A DNA stretch of 64,000 nucleotides from JANPCX01 sp031431125. GTDB taxonomy: Bacteria > Pseudomonadota > Gammaproteobacteria > Burkholderiales > Burkholderiaceae_C. Both the position numbers and the translations under genes were made by a program. A model generated the notes under the pieces. The model was not told the DNA's origin and searched no databases. It saw only the letters and a list, made by a program, of their open reading frames with translations. Below, piece by piece: positions 52,821-61,146 of the stretch (position 1 is its first letter; each line of letters starts with the position of its first letter). The DNA lies in the NCBI GenBank assembly GCA_031431125.1, contig JANPCX010000002.1, positions 1 through 64,000 of the forward strand, read 5' to 3'.

Positions 52821-53606
52821 ATGAACACCAAAGTTGACATCCCCGTGACCGAGAAAATCAAACTTTCGGTGCGCAATCTGAACTTCTATTACGGCAAGTT
52901 CCTGGCGCTGAAAAACATCAACCTTGAAATTCCCGAGAAAAAGGTCACCGCTTTCATCGGGCCTTCAGGTTGTGGAAAATCGACGCTGTTGCGCACGATG
53001 AATCGCATGTTTGAGCTTTATCCCGAACAGCGTGCTGAGGGCGAAATTCTGCTCGACGGCGAGAACGTGTTGCAGTCAAAACTCGACGTGTCCTTGATTC
53101 GCGCCAAGATTGGCATGGTGTTCCAAAAGCCGACGCCTTTCCCGATGTCGATCTACGACAACATCGCCTTTGGTGTGCAGTTGTTTGAGTCGCTGCCACG
53201 GGTTGAAATGGACGAGCGCGTGGAATGGGCGCTCAAAAAAGCAGCCTTGTGGAATGAGGCGAAAGACAAACTGAATCAAAGCGGCTCAGGTTTGTCCGGC
53301 GGTCAGCAGCAGCGTTTGTGCATTGCGCGCGGCATTGCCATCAAACCAGAAGTGCTGTTGCTGGACGAGCCTTGTTCAGCGTTGGATCCGATTTCCACGG
53401 GCAAGATCGAAGAGTTGATTCACGAATTGAAGAACGACTACACCGTCGTCATCGTGACCCACAACATGCAGCAAGCTGCACGCTGCTCTGACTACACCGC
53501 CTATATGTATTTGGGCGACTTGGTGGAGTTTGGCCCCACGTCCGAGCTCTTCATGAAACCCAAGAAGAAAGACACAGAGGACTACATCACGGGTCGTTTT
53601 GGCTGA
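52821..53606 (+). CDS. pstB: Phosphate ABC transporter ATP-binding protein PstB
   Basis: PstB powers phosphate uptake. The 261-residue ATPase has Walker A in FIGPSGCGKSTLLRTMNRMF, the ABC signature SGSGLSGGQQQRLCIARGIA, Walker B VLLLDEPCSALDPISTG and the switch His in VIVTHNMQQAARCSD. The length is typical. It follows pstA by 16 bp and precedes phoU by 43 bp. Confidence 0.98.
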   Translation: MNTKVDIPVTEKIKLSVRNLNFYYGKFLALKNINLEIPEKKVTAFIGPSGCGKSTLLRTMNRMFELYPEQRAEGEILLDGENVLQSKLDVSLIRAKIGMVFQKPTPFPMSIYDNIAFGVQLFESLPRVEMDERVEWALKKAALWNEAKDKLNQSGSGLSGGQQQRLCIARGIAIKPEVLLLDEPCSALDPISTGKIEELIHELKNDYTVVIVTHNMQQAARCSDYTAYMYLGDLVEFGPTSELFMKPKKKDTEDYITGRFG

Positions 53607-53649
53607 TAGTCTTCGAAATCATTCGATCTGATTCACGCAAGGGAACACC

Positions 53650-54357
53650 ATGACAGAAAAACATTTGTCCACCCAATTCGACGCCGAACTCAGCGCGATA
53701 TCAACCCGTGTGCTGGAGATGGGCGGCTTGGTTGAGTCGCAAGTTTCCCAAGCGGTTTACGCCTTGACGAATTTCAGCGGCGAGATTGCTTCCGAGGTGT
53801 TGGCCAAAGAAGAGATCGTCAACACCATGGAGATGGAGATTGACCGTGACCTGTCCAGCATCATCGCGCGCCGCCAGCCCACAGCACGCGATCTCCGCTT
53901 GTTGATTGCCATCAGCAAGGCGATTGCCAACCTGGAGCGTGTCGGCGACGAAGCAGCCCGTATTGCACGCACTGTTCAACGCTTGATCAACTCGGGTGTG
54001 TCCACTCGCATGCGTTTGCCGGTGAATGACTTGTCGTATGAGTCGGAGTTGGCGGTAGCGCAGCTGCGCAAGTCGCTGGACGCTTTTGCCCGCTTGGATG
54101 TGGACAAGGCACTTGAAGTGCTCAAGCAAGACGACCAGATTGACCAAGAGTTTGAAGGCCTGCTGCGCAAGCTGATCACCTTCATGATGGAAGACCCACG
54201 CACGATTTCGTCCAGTATTGACTTGGTGTTTGTCGCAAAAGCGATTGAGCGTGTGGGCGACCACGCGAAGAACCTGGCTGAAGTCATCATCTACGTGGTC
54301 AAAGGCACCGACGTCCGCCACAACCCGATCGATGCTGTCGAAAACATGATGCGTTGA
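53650..54357 (+). CDS. phoU: Phosphate signalling protein PhoU
   Basis: PhoU links the Pst transporter with PhoR and represses the Pho regulon when phosphate is plentiful. The 235-residue protein is an all-helical repeat; conserved PhoU motifs include VLAKEEIVNTMEMEIDRDLS, LRLLIAISKAIANLERVGDE, and VFVAKAIERVGDHAKNLAEV in the second repeat. A family B palindromic element begins directly after the stop codon, inserting into the operon before phoB. Confidence 0.96.
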   Translation: MTEKHLSTQFDAELSAISTRVLEMGGLVESQVSQAVYALTNFSGEIASEVLAKEEIVNTMEMEIDRDLSSIIARRQPTARDLRLLIAISKAIANLERVGDEAARIARTVQRLINSGVSTRMRLPVNDLSYESELAVAQLRKSLDAFARLDVDKALEVLKQDDQIDQEFEGLLRKLITFMMEDPRTISSSIDLVFVAKAIERVGDHAKNLAEVIIYVVKGTDVRHNPIDAVENMMR

Positions 54358-54521
54358 CTAGTACTGCGACTCAGAAATAACGAAACATGAAAACGTGTAC
54401 TCGACCCAATGGCGGCGTTGCAAATCCTCGCGATACCTCGGTATCGCTGCGGTTTGCGCCTTGCCCTTGGGCCCACTCCACTACTTTCATTTGTTCCGTT
54501 ATTTCTGAGTCGCAGTACTAG
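54358..54521. mobile_element. Family B palindromic MITE-like element, copy 1 (phoU-phoB)
   Basis: The ends form a perfect 25-bp inverted repeat (54358-54382 and 54497-54521), beginning CTAGTACTGCGACTCAG. A second, inner palindrome, GCGATACC-TC-GGTATCGC, lies at its centre. The core from GCGTTGCAAATCC to GGTTTGCGCC is shared with the copy at 60224-60389. The flanking TA suggests, as an inference, a TA-targeting transposase of the IS630/Tc1 type. No coding capacity. It separates phoU from phoB, which starts 30 bp later. Confidence 0.82.
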
Positions 54522-54550
54522 GCACCTGAATTTCTTGTGAGGAATACACC

Positions 54551-55252
54551 ATGAGCAAAGTTTTGGTCGTTGAAGATGAGCCCGCGATCGCTGAGCTGAT
54601 CTCCATCAACTTGCGTCATGCGGGTTATGAGGTCACGGTCGCTGCAACCGCTGACCAGGCCATTTCCGAGGTGGACCGGGTGTTGCCCGATTTGGTGGTG
54701 CTGGACTGGATGCTGCCGGGACAACCCGGTGTCGCCTTGGCCAAACGTTGGCGCAGCCAGTCGCGCACCCGCGAGCTGCCCATCATCATGCTGACAGCAC
54801 GTGCGCAAGAGACTGACAAGGTCGCCGGACTCGATGCAGGTGCCGACGATTACCTCACCAAACCCTTTTCGACCAACGAGTTGTTGGCGCGCATTCGTGC
54901 GGTGTTGCGACGCAAAGCGCCAGAGGCCTTGGATACCCTGGTGAGTTTGGGTGGTTTGTCGGTGGACCCGGCCACCCGCCGAGTCATGCGAGAGGACAAA
55001 GAGGTCAAAGTCGGGCCAACAGAGTTTCGTCTGCTGCACTTTTTCATGACCCACCCCGAACGTGTACACAGCCGTGCGCAACTGCTGGATAGGGTATGGG
55101 GGGACCACGTCTTCATTGAAGAGAGAACGGTGGATGTTCACGTCAAACGTCTGCGTGAAGCGCTTGAGCCTGTGCAGTGCTCGCGCATGATAGAAACCGT
55201 GCGTGGATCAGGCTATCGACTGACGCAGCATGCTCCAGCCCTTGCTGAATAG
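54551..55252 (+). CDS. phoB: Phosphate regulon response regulator PhoB
   Basis: PhoB binds Pho boxes and activates phosphate-starvation genes. The receiver domain has VVEDEPAIAELISINLRHAG, phospho-acceptor Asp52 (VVLDWMLPG), the Thr in MLTARAQETDKV and the Lys in YLTKPFSTNELL. The C-terminal winged helix of the OmpR type includes VGPTEFRLLHFFMTHPERVH and VDVHVKRLREALEP. At 233 residues it is full-length. GAGG lies upstream of the ATG. It sits just after a family B element, so it may depend on readthrough from phoU or on a promoter within the element. Confidence 0.97.
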   Translation: MSKVLVVEDEPAIAELISINLRHAGYEVTVAATADQAISEVDRVLPDLVVLDWMLPGQPGVALAKRWRSQSRTRELPIIMLTARAQETDKVAGLDAGADDYLTKPFSTNELLARIRAVLRRKAPEALDTLVSLGGLSVDPATRRVMREDKEVKVGPTEFRLLHFFMTHPERVHSRAQLLDRVWGDHVFIEERTVDVHVKRLREALEPVQCSRMIETVRGSGYRLTQHAPALAE

Positions 55253-55284
55253 CGCTCGATTCAGCTGATGACGATGGCGCCGCG

Positions 55285-56685
55285 ATGACGGAATTGGTCG
55301 CACGACTGGCTTGGGTGGCATTGCTCGCGCTGCTGGGAGGCTTTGTCGGCTTTCTCATTGGCAGTAGCTTTGGAGCGCCGACCTTGATGGCTGTGGTGGG
55401 TGCCTCTGCGGGCGCATCCTTCAGCATGCTGCGTGATGCGGTTCGCCGCCGTCGTTTCATGAATTGGTTGCGTCACCCGGCCGAGGCACCGGCACCTCGT
55501 AATCAAGGGTTTTGGGGTGAGGCGGGCTACCGTGTGGAGCGCGCCGCACGTCAACTCGAACTGCGTGCTGTGGGTGAGCAAGTGCGCTTGGCCCAGTTTC
55601 TGTCCGCCATTGAAGCCTCACCCAATGGCGTGATGATGCTCGATCCTGGTGATCAAATCGAATGGTGCAATTCGGTGGCGGCCGATCACTTTGGATTGGA
55701 TCCGCAGCGCGACCGACGGCAGTACGTGACCAATTTGGTTCGTGCTCCGGTGTTTGTCTCCTACCTTCAGTCGAATCACTACGCCGACCCCATCATCATG
55801 CCGGGTGCGGGTTACCACGGCACCTTGTCGGTGCTGATTCGTCCCTATGGCGAGGGCATGAAATTGGTGTTGACGCAGGACATCACCGAGCGCGAACGCA
55901 ACGAGGCCATGCGGCGCGACTTTGTGGCCAATGTGTCGGATGAGATTCGCACACCGCTGACCGTGCTGTCGGGATTCATCGAGACCTTGGGCCAGTTGCC
56001 TCTGACGGAGGTGGAGCGCCGACGCGTCATCGAGCTGATGTCCCAGCAAACCAACCGCATGCAAACTTTGGTGGCCGACTTGCTGATCTTGGCGCAGCTG
56101 GAGGGCAGCCCCCGGCCTGCTGCGGATCGTTGGGTGTCGCTGCAAAAACTCATGTCGCAAGTGCAGGCGGATGCGCAAGCCCTCTCCAGCGGCCGTCACG
56201 ATTTGAGTTTTAACGTGGGCGAGGGTGTTGATCTGGCTGGCTTGGAAAGCGAATTGCTTAGTGCCATTGGCAACTTGGTGAGCAATGCGGTTCGGTACAC
56301 ACCGCCTGAAGGTACGGTGCAGGTGCGCTGGGCCGATCGCCAGGACGGCGGAGGTGAGCTGGAGGTAATTGACTCAGGTGTTGGTATCGCCAAAGAACAT
56401 CTGCCGCGATTGACCGAGCGGTTTTACCGCGTGGACGGCAGTCGTTCGCGTGACACCGGCGGCACGGGTCTGGGCTTGTCCATCGTGAAGCATGTGATTC
56501 AGCGCCATGGCGGTGAGCTGGAGATTCGCAGCGAACTCGGCAAGGGCTCTACCTTCAAGCTGGTCCTCCCGGCGCTGCGGGTTCGCCATGGTCACGGACC
56601 CGCGGCGGCAGAGACTGGCTCAGTCGAAGTCCCAACGCCTGCACAAACCAATCCGACGACAGACTCGCTTCGCATGGGTGCGTGA
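55285..56685 (+). CDS. phoR: PhoR-type histidine kinase with His-to-Asp change in the H-box
   Basis: PhoR is the sensor kinase partner of PhoB. The 466-residue protein has two N-terminal membrane helices (about residues 6-48), a PAS domain near residues 95-180 (FLSAIEASPNGVMMLDPGDQ), and a kinase core. The H-box, normally NVSHELRTPLTVL, reads NVSDEIRTPLTVL: the codon at 55939-55941 is GAT, giving Asp219 in place of the phosphorylated His. The ATP-binding domain is otherwise intact (LVSNAVRYTPPEG, DSGVGIAKEHL, GGTGLGLSIVKHV). Such a protein could bind ATP but not autophosphorylate normally. It follows phoB by 32 bp. The ribosome binding site is weak. Confidence 0.94.
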   Translation: MTELVARLAWVALLALLGGFVGFLIGSSFGAPTLMAVVGASAGASFSMLRDAVRRRRFMNWLRHPAEAPAPRNQGFWGEAGYRVERAARQLELRAVGEQVRLAQFLSAIEASPNGVMMLDPGDQIEWCNSVAADHFGLDPQRDRRQYVTNLVRAPVFVSYLQSNHYADPIIMPGAGYHGTLSVLIRPYGEGMKLVLTQDITERERNEAMRRDFVANVSDEIRTPLTVLSGFIETLGQLPLTEVERRRVIELMSQQTNRMQTLVADLLILAQLEGSPRPAADRWVSLQKLMSQVQADAQALSSGRHDLSFNVGEGVDLAGLESELLSAIGNLVSNAVRYTPPEGTVQVRWADRQDGGGELEVIDSGVGIAKEHLPRLTERFYRVDGSRSRDTGGTGLGLSIVKHVIQRHGGELEIRSELGKGSTFKLVLPALRVRHGHGPAAAETGSVEVPTPAQTNPTTDSLRMGA

Positions 56686-56712
56686 AGCCTGCTGGGTCGG
56701 AACCCTGGTCGA

Positions 56713-58380
56713 TCAGGGCAGTTTGCGCCGGTAAATGCCAATGCGATCGTCTTTGTCTGACGGCCGATGCACTTGGGCCACTGAGACCCAGTTTGAGTCC
56801 AAAGTCTCACGCACCGACCGCGATCCCTCGCCACGCAACAAAAATTCGCAAGTACTCGTTGCTGACGCACCCACCGCTGCTTCAATACGCATGCGACCCA
56901 TGTATTCGAGCGCAGCCAGCAAGGAGCGACTCACACCAGTGCCGACCACACAGGTGTCGCTGGGTACGTGCTCGGCGATGCGCTGAACCAGGGCACGGTC
57001 GCTGCGCGCGTAGTTCACAGGGGAGATCAAGAGCGTGGCCACCAAGGACCAGCACAGCGCCACGCCCCCGGCCGGCAAGACCAAACTCTTCCACAGTGGG
57101 TGGCGGTTGCGTCCGATGCGCCAAGCGACCAAACCCAACCAAGCGACTGTCGCTGCCGCGCCTATGAACAAACCCAAGGCGGAAAAACTCGGTTCATAAC
57201 CAGGCACCAAACGAGCCATGTTGGCAGCCGGTTTGATGGGCATGCCGGTTTGTTGCGCCACGTAATGCACCCACAGCAGCAGCGCCCCTGCGGTAAACAG
57301 AAACACCGAAAACCAGTCGATGGCCGATGAGGTGGCGCGCTGCAGCGTGGGCAATGCGAAGGCCGCGAGTATGGCCATCGCTGGCACCCCCAGCATCAGC
57401 GCACGATCCGACCCCCCCATCACCACATTGCTGGCCAGGCAGACCAGCAAGCAAGACAGCGGGATGGAGATGTGCCGGTTGCGCCAGTACTTGCGCCATC
57501 GCCAAACGGTGAGCGCGGCCAGTGGCCAAGCCGGCCACAAGAACCACGCCCACTGTTTGACCACGCCAGTCAATTTGCTCCAATCGCCGTAGGCGCCGAC
57601 ACGCCAGCCCCAAACCTCCAGCAGCACACCCACTGCACAGGCCAACGAGGCACTGGCCAGCACCCACAGCGAAAAACGGCGAACTTGGTCGTAGCTGGAC
57701 GCAGCGCAGACCGCGGTGGCGCAGACACCCATGGCCAAGGCCATGCTGGGCGCACCGCTGGCGACCAAGGCGGGTAACGATGCCAGCACGGCCAGCTTCG
57801 CCTGCAAGCCGCGGTAAGGGCTGGCCGACAAAGCGTAAAGGAAGAGGCCCACACAAGCCAATTGCAAGAGCTCCGGTGTGGTTTCATGCCCCAGTTGTAA
57901 AAGCCCCAAGCTGGCGATGACGGCCAGAACCGCGCCGTCGGCAATGGCCCGTGCGTAGTCGATGGGGTTGGCTTCACCACCGAAGGCAAACGGTATCGGC
58001 TGAGCCGCTTCTGTTCGGGCCAGGTGGTAGGTGCTGTACCAAGTGAGCACCAGCACCAGACCCAACAGAGCCGCAAATGGCAATCGAGCGGCCAATGCGG
58101 GATCGACCCAAGGGGAGAGCAGTTGAATGAAGCCCGCGCCCAACCAATAGGGCAGCAAGGCGGAGTCGGCCGCCAATTGCGCGATGGCGGGGGCGGTCCA
58201 GGGGCTGCGTCCCTCGGCGATGCTCAGCATGTAGCCAAAAGAGGTCGCATCGGCGCTGCGCCAAGGGTCTCGGCCGAAAAGGCCGGGCAATACATAGGCT
58301 GCACAAAACATCAACAGCGCCCAACGCGGCATGCGTTGCGCGGCGCGGTGTGAAACCAGGGCAGGCTTGGGTGTGTTCAA
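56713..58380 (-). CDS. Multi-pass membrane protein, glycosyltransferase-39-like
   Basis: The 555-residue protein has about 11-12 hydrophobic helices and a C-terminal hydrophilic domain. PGLFGRDPWRSADATSFGYM near the N-terminus resembles the first periplasmic loop of ArnT/PMT-type (GT39/GT83) glycosyltransferases, where an acidic residue is catalytic. These enzymes transfer sugars from lipid-linked donors in the periplasm. The resemblance is limited, so donor and acceptor are unknown. It converges with phoR. Confidence 0.68.
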   Translation of the reverse strand: MNTPKPALVSHRAAQRMPRWALLMFCAAYVLPGLFGRDPWRSADATSFGYMLSIAEGRSPWTAPAIAQLAADSALLPYWLGAGFIQLLSPWVDPALAARLPFAALLGLVLVLTWYSTYHLARTEAAQPIPFAFGGEANPIDYARAIADGAVLAVIASLGLLQLGHETTPELLQLACVGLFLYALSASPYRGLQAKLAVLASLPALVASGAPSMALAMGVCATAVCAASSYDQVRRFSLWVLASASLACAVGVLLEVWGWRVGAYGDWSKLTGVVKQWAWFLWPAWPLAALTVWRWRKYWRNRHISIPLSCLLVCLASNVVMGGSDRALMLGVPAMAILAAFALPTLQRATSSAIDWFSVFLFTAGALLLWVHYVAQQTGMPIKPAANMARLVPGYEPSFSALGLFIGAAATVAWLGLVAWRIGRNRHPLWKSLVLPAGGVALCWSLVATLLISPVNYARSDRALVQRIAEHVPSDTCVVGTGVSRSLLAALEYMGRMRIEAAVGASATSTCEFLLRGEGSRSVRETLDSNWVSVAQVHRPSDKDDRIGIYRRKLP

Positions 58381-58449
58381 GAAATGAGGAGTCGACCGGC
58401 GAAGTCGGAATCATGCCGCATCGCGGCTTGCTGACGTCTAAGGGGCAAG

Positions 58450-58476
58450 AAAAAAGGCAGCCGCAGCTGCCTTTTT
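58450..58476. terminator. Bidirectional terminator after rpmE2
   Basis: GGCAGC-CGCA-GCTGCC forms a six-bp stem with runs of A to its left and five T to its right. It lies 19 bp after the rpmE2 stop on the minus strand. Confidence 0.88.
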
Positions 58477-58494
58477 GTCGGTTTGACTGAAGAA

Positions 58495-58755
58495 TTACTT
58501 CTTCATGCCCACATGGGCGAATTTATTGCGGAACTTCTCGACGCGACCGCCCAGAGAGTCCACGCTCTTTTGGGTGCCGGTGTAGAAGGGGTGAGACTCG
58601 CTGGTGGTCTCCAGCTTGAAGAGGGGCACTTCACGGCCATCTTCGAGCTTGATGGTTTCTTTGGCTTGGGCGCAGGAACGCGTCACAAACTTAAAACCAT
58701 TGGACAAGTCGACGAAACACACGTCGCGGTAGTTGGGGTGAATGCCTTCTTTCAT
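58495..58755 (-). CDS. rpmE2: 50S ribosomal protein L31 type B
   Basis: The 86-residue protein begins MKEGIHPNYRDVCFVDLSNG and contains LFKLETTSESHPFYTGTQKS and GGRVEKFRNKFA, the L31 core. It lacks the paired CxxC zinc motifs of type A L31, having only isolated Cys residues, which fits the zinc-independent type B form. Type B L31 often replaces the zinc form under zinc limitation. An upstream in-frame ATG is rejected because it would add a long non-conserved tail. Confidence 0.95.
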   Translation of the reverse strand: MKEGIHPNYRDVCFVDLSNGFKFVTRSCAQAKETIKLEDGREVPLFKLETTSESHPFYTGTQKSVDSLGGRVEKFRNKFAHVGMKK

Positions 58756-58927
58756 AGCGGATACCTTTTTGCGTTGCGCATTTGCATTTCGGGAGCCACG
58801 CCAAACCATTTGGCGCACTTTCCGCACGGGAAACCCAGAATTATAGCCTTGATTCAAGGTGGAAGTCGAGGAATCCCAGTGAACCAGGCCTTGCTACAGC
58901 CCTATAAGGCCGCAACATCCCAGCCAA

Positions 58928-60190
58928 TCACCCGCCACGACGCATCATGTCGAAGAAGTCGTGGTTGTTTTTGGTGGACTTCATTTTGTCGAGAATGAAC
59001 TCCATCGCTTCGATTTCGTCCATGGGGTAGAGCAGTTTTCGCAGAATCCAGGTTTTTTGCAGGATTTCCGGTTTGAGCAGCAACTCTTCGCGGCGCGTGC
59101 CGCTCTTGTTCAGCAAGATGGACGGGTACACGCGCTTTTCGGCCATGCGGCGATCCAAATGGATTTCGCAGTTGCCGGTGCCTTTGAATTCTTCGTAAAT
59201 GACCTCGTCCATGCGACTGCCCGTGTCGACCAAGGCGGTGCCAATGATGGTGAGTGAGCCACCTTCTTCAATATTCCGGGCTGCACCGAAAAAGCGCTTG
59301 GGGCGCTGCAAGGCGTTGGCGTCCACACCGCCGGTCAGCACTTTGCCGCTGGACGGCAGCACATTGTTGTAGGCCCGGGCCAGGCGGGTGATGGAGTCCA
59401 GCAGGATCACCACGTCTTTTTTTAGCTCCACCAGCCGTTTGGCGCGTTCGATCACCATTTCGGCCACTTGCACATGGCGGGCGGCGGGTTCGTCAAAGGT
59501 TGAGCTGATGACTTCGCCGCGCACGGTGCGCTGCATTTCGGTCACCTCTTCGGGGCGTTCGTCCACCAGCAACACAATCAAATGCGCCTCGGGGTAGTTG
59601 GCCACGATGGCGTGGGCCAGCTGCTGCATCATCACCGTTTTGCCGCTCTTGGGCGCTGACACCAACAGGGCGCGCTGGCCTTTGCCGATGGGGGCGATCA
59701 GGTCGATGATGCGGGCGGTGACGTTTTCGTCGGATTTGGTTTCGCGTTCCAGCTTGAACTGCTCTTTGGGGAAGAGCGGCGTCAAGTTCTCGAACATGAT
59801 TTTGTTCTTGCTTTCCTCGGGTGTGAGGCCATTGACCTTGTCCACCTTGACCAAGGCAAAGTAACGCTCGCCGTCTTTGGGAACCCGCACTTCGCCTTCG
59901 ACGTCGTCACCCGTGTGCAGGTTGAAGCGACGAATTTGGCTGGGGCTCAAATAAATGTCGTCGGTCGAGGCCATGTAGCTGGCGTCGGGGGCACGCAAGA
60001 AACCGAAGCCATCCGGCAAAACCTCCAGCACACCATCACCAAACACTTGCTCGCCAGCGCGGGCGCGCTTTTTCATGATGGCGAACATCAGCTCTTGCTT
60101 GCGCATGCGCGCAACGTTCTCGATCTCCAGGGCTTCGCCCATTTTGATGAGTTCAGAAACGTGTTGTGCTTTGAGTTCGGATAAATGCAT
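58928..60190 (-). CDS. rho: Transcription termination factor Rho
   Basis: Rho is the hexameric RNA helicase that ends many transcripts. The 420-residue protein has the N-terminal helical region MHLSELKAQHVSELIKMGEA, the RNA-binding OSB fold (VLPDGFGFLRAPDASYMAST and DIYLSPSQIRRFNLHTGD), Walker A APKSGKTVMMQQLAHAI, Walker B DVVILLDSITRLARAYN, and the Q and R loops near PKRFFGAARNIEEGGSLTII. The length matches E. coli (419). It lies downstream of trxA as in other proteobacteria; a family B element sits in the leader. Confidence 0.98.
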   Translation of the reverse strand: MHLSELKAQHVSELIKMGEALEIENVARMRKQELMFAIMKKRARAGEQVFGDGVLEVLPDGFGFLRAPDASYMASTDDIYLSPSQIRRFNLHTGDDVEGEVRVPKDGERYFALVKVDKVNGLTPEESKNKIMFENLTPLFPKEQFKLERETKSDENVTARIIDLIAPIGKGQRALLVSAPKSGKTVMMQQLAHAIVANYPEAHLIVLLVDERPEEVTEMQRTVRGEVISSTFDEPAARHVQVAEMVIERAKRLVELKKDVVILLDSITRLARAYNNVLPSSGKVLTGGVDANALQRPKRFFGAARNIEEGGSLTIIGTALVDTGSRMDEVIYEEFKGTGNCEIHLDRRMAEKRVYPSILLNKSGTRREELLLKPEILQKTWILRKLLYPMDEIEAMEFILDKMKSTKNNHDFFDMMRRGG

Positions 60191-60223
60191 GGGTGCGACC
60201 CCTGAGGTGAGGGCTCTATGCAG

Positions 60224-60389
60224 CTAGTACTGCGCTTCGCCAAAACATTGACATGAAATCGTGCCTTCGCTCGCCAAGCGTCGTTGCAAATCCGCGCGAT
60301 ACCAAAGGGTATCGCTGTGGTTTGCGCCTAGCCTGGCGAACGAATTCATCGATTTCATTTGTCAACGTTTTGGTGAACCGCAGTACTAA
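60224..60389. mobile_element. Family B palindromic MITE-like element, copy 2 (upstream of rho)
   Basis: The ends form an imperfect inverted repeat of about 37 bp beginning CTAGTACTGCGCTTCGCC, with its counterpart ending at 60389. The centre has GCGATACC-AAAG-GGTATCGC, and the core sequence around GTTGCAAATCC and GGTTTGCGCC matches the copy at 54358-54521. It lies 34 bp before the rho start codon, so it forms part of the rho leader. The remaining gap, 60390-60656, shows no other clear feature. Confidence 0.8.
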
Positions 60390-60656
60390 GGCATGGTGCC
60401 AATGGAAGGCTCAAATGGCGAAGCGGATGTGCTGATCACGCTTATCTTGAGTTCGCGCTGTCTTGATAGGTTTCGGGAAAGCGCGAGGCTGAAAAGCGCT
60501 ACGCAAAGAACAAACAGTTGGAGGTTTTGGCCGACTCCACGCGAGGTGCAGGATTCGCTGCGCTGTGCAACGACCCGCTTGCTGGGCACGTGGGGGCTGA
60601 AATTTTGGGCCCTGCAGCCCGACCGTCAAGGCCCGAACTGCAGAGATTGGAACAGA

Positions 60657-60986
60657 TTATAGATTACCGTCGATGAAGGCGGTCAATTGTGCTTTGGACA
60701 GGGCGCCCACCTTGGTGGCGGCGAGTTGCCCGTCTTTGAACAGCATCAAGGTTGGGATGCCGCGAATGCCAAACTTGGCGGGTACATCGCGGTTTTCATC
60801 CACGTTCATTTTGGCGATTTGAATTCTGTCGCCGTACTGTTCGGCCACATCGTCAAGAATGGGTGCAATCATTTTGCAAGGGCCGCACCATTCGGCCCAG
60901 TAGTCCACCAGCACGGGCCGGTCGGCCTGCAGTACGTCGGCGTCAAAAGACGCATCGGTGGTGTGTTTAATCAGTTCGCTGCTCAT
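60657..60986 (-). CDS. trxA: Thioredoxin 1
   Basis: Thioredoxin reduces protein disulfides in the cytoplasm. The 109-residue protein has VLVDYWAEWCGPCKMIAPIL with the active site WCGPC, and GIRGIPTLMLFKDGQLAATK with the conserved cis-Pro loop. The ATG at 60986, with GAGG upstream, is chosen over the long open frame beyond. It precedes rho, a conserved neighbour. Confidence 0.98.
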   Translation of the reverse strand: MSSELIKHTTDASFDADVLQADRPVLVDYWAEWCGPCKMIAPILDDVAEQYGDRIQIAKMNVDENRDVPAKFGIRGIPTLMLFKDGQLAATKVGALSKAQLTAFIDGNL

Positions 60987-61146
60987 TGGCGTGTCCTCTT
61001 GCTGAATTTGCACTGCGTCTTGTGGAATACAAGCCAAATGACGCGCAAGGCAAAATTGTTGAAACCTATTCTGACATAGACCCCGCAGCCGTGTTGGCCA
61101 GGGGGTGTCCCGCAACATCGGGTTTTCGCGAGCCTCGCAGCCACAC

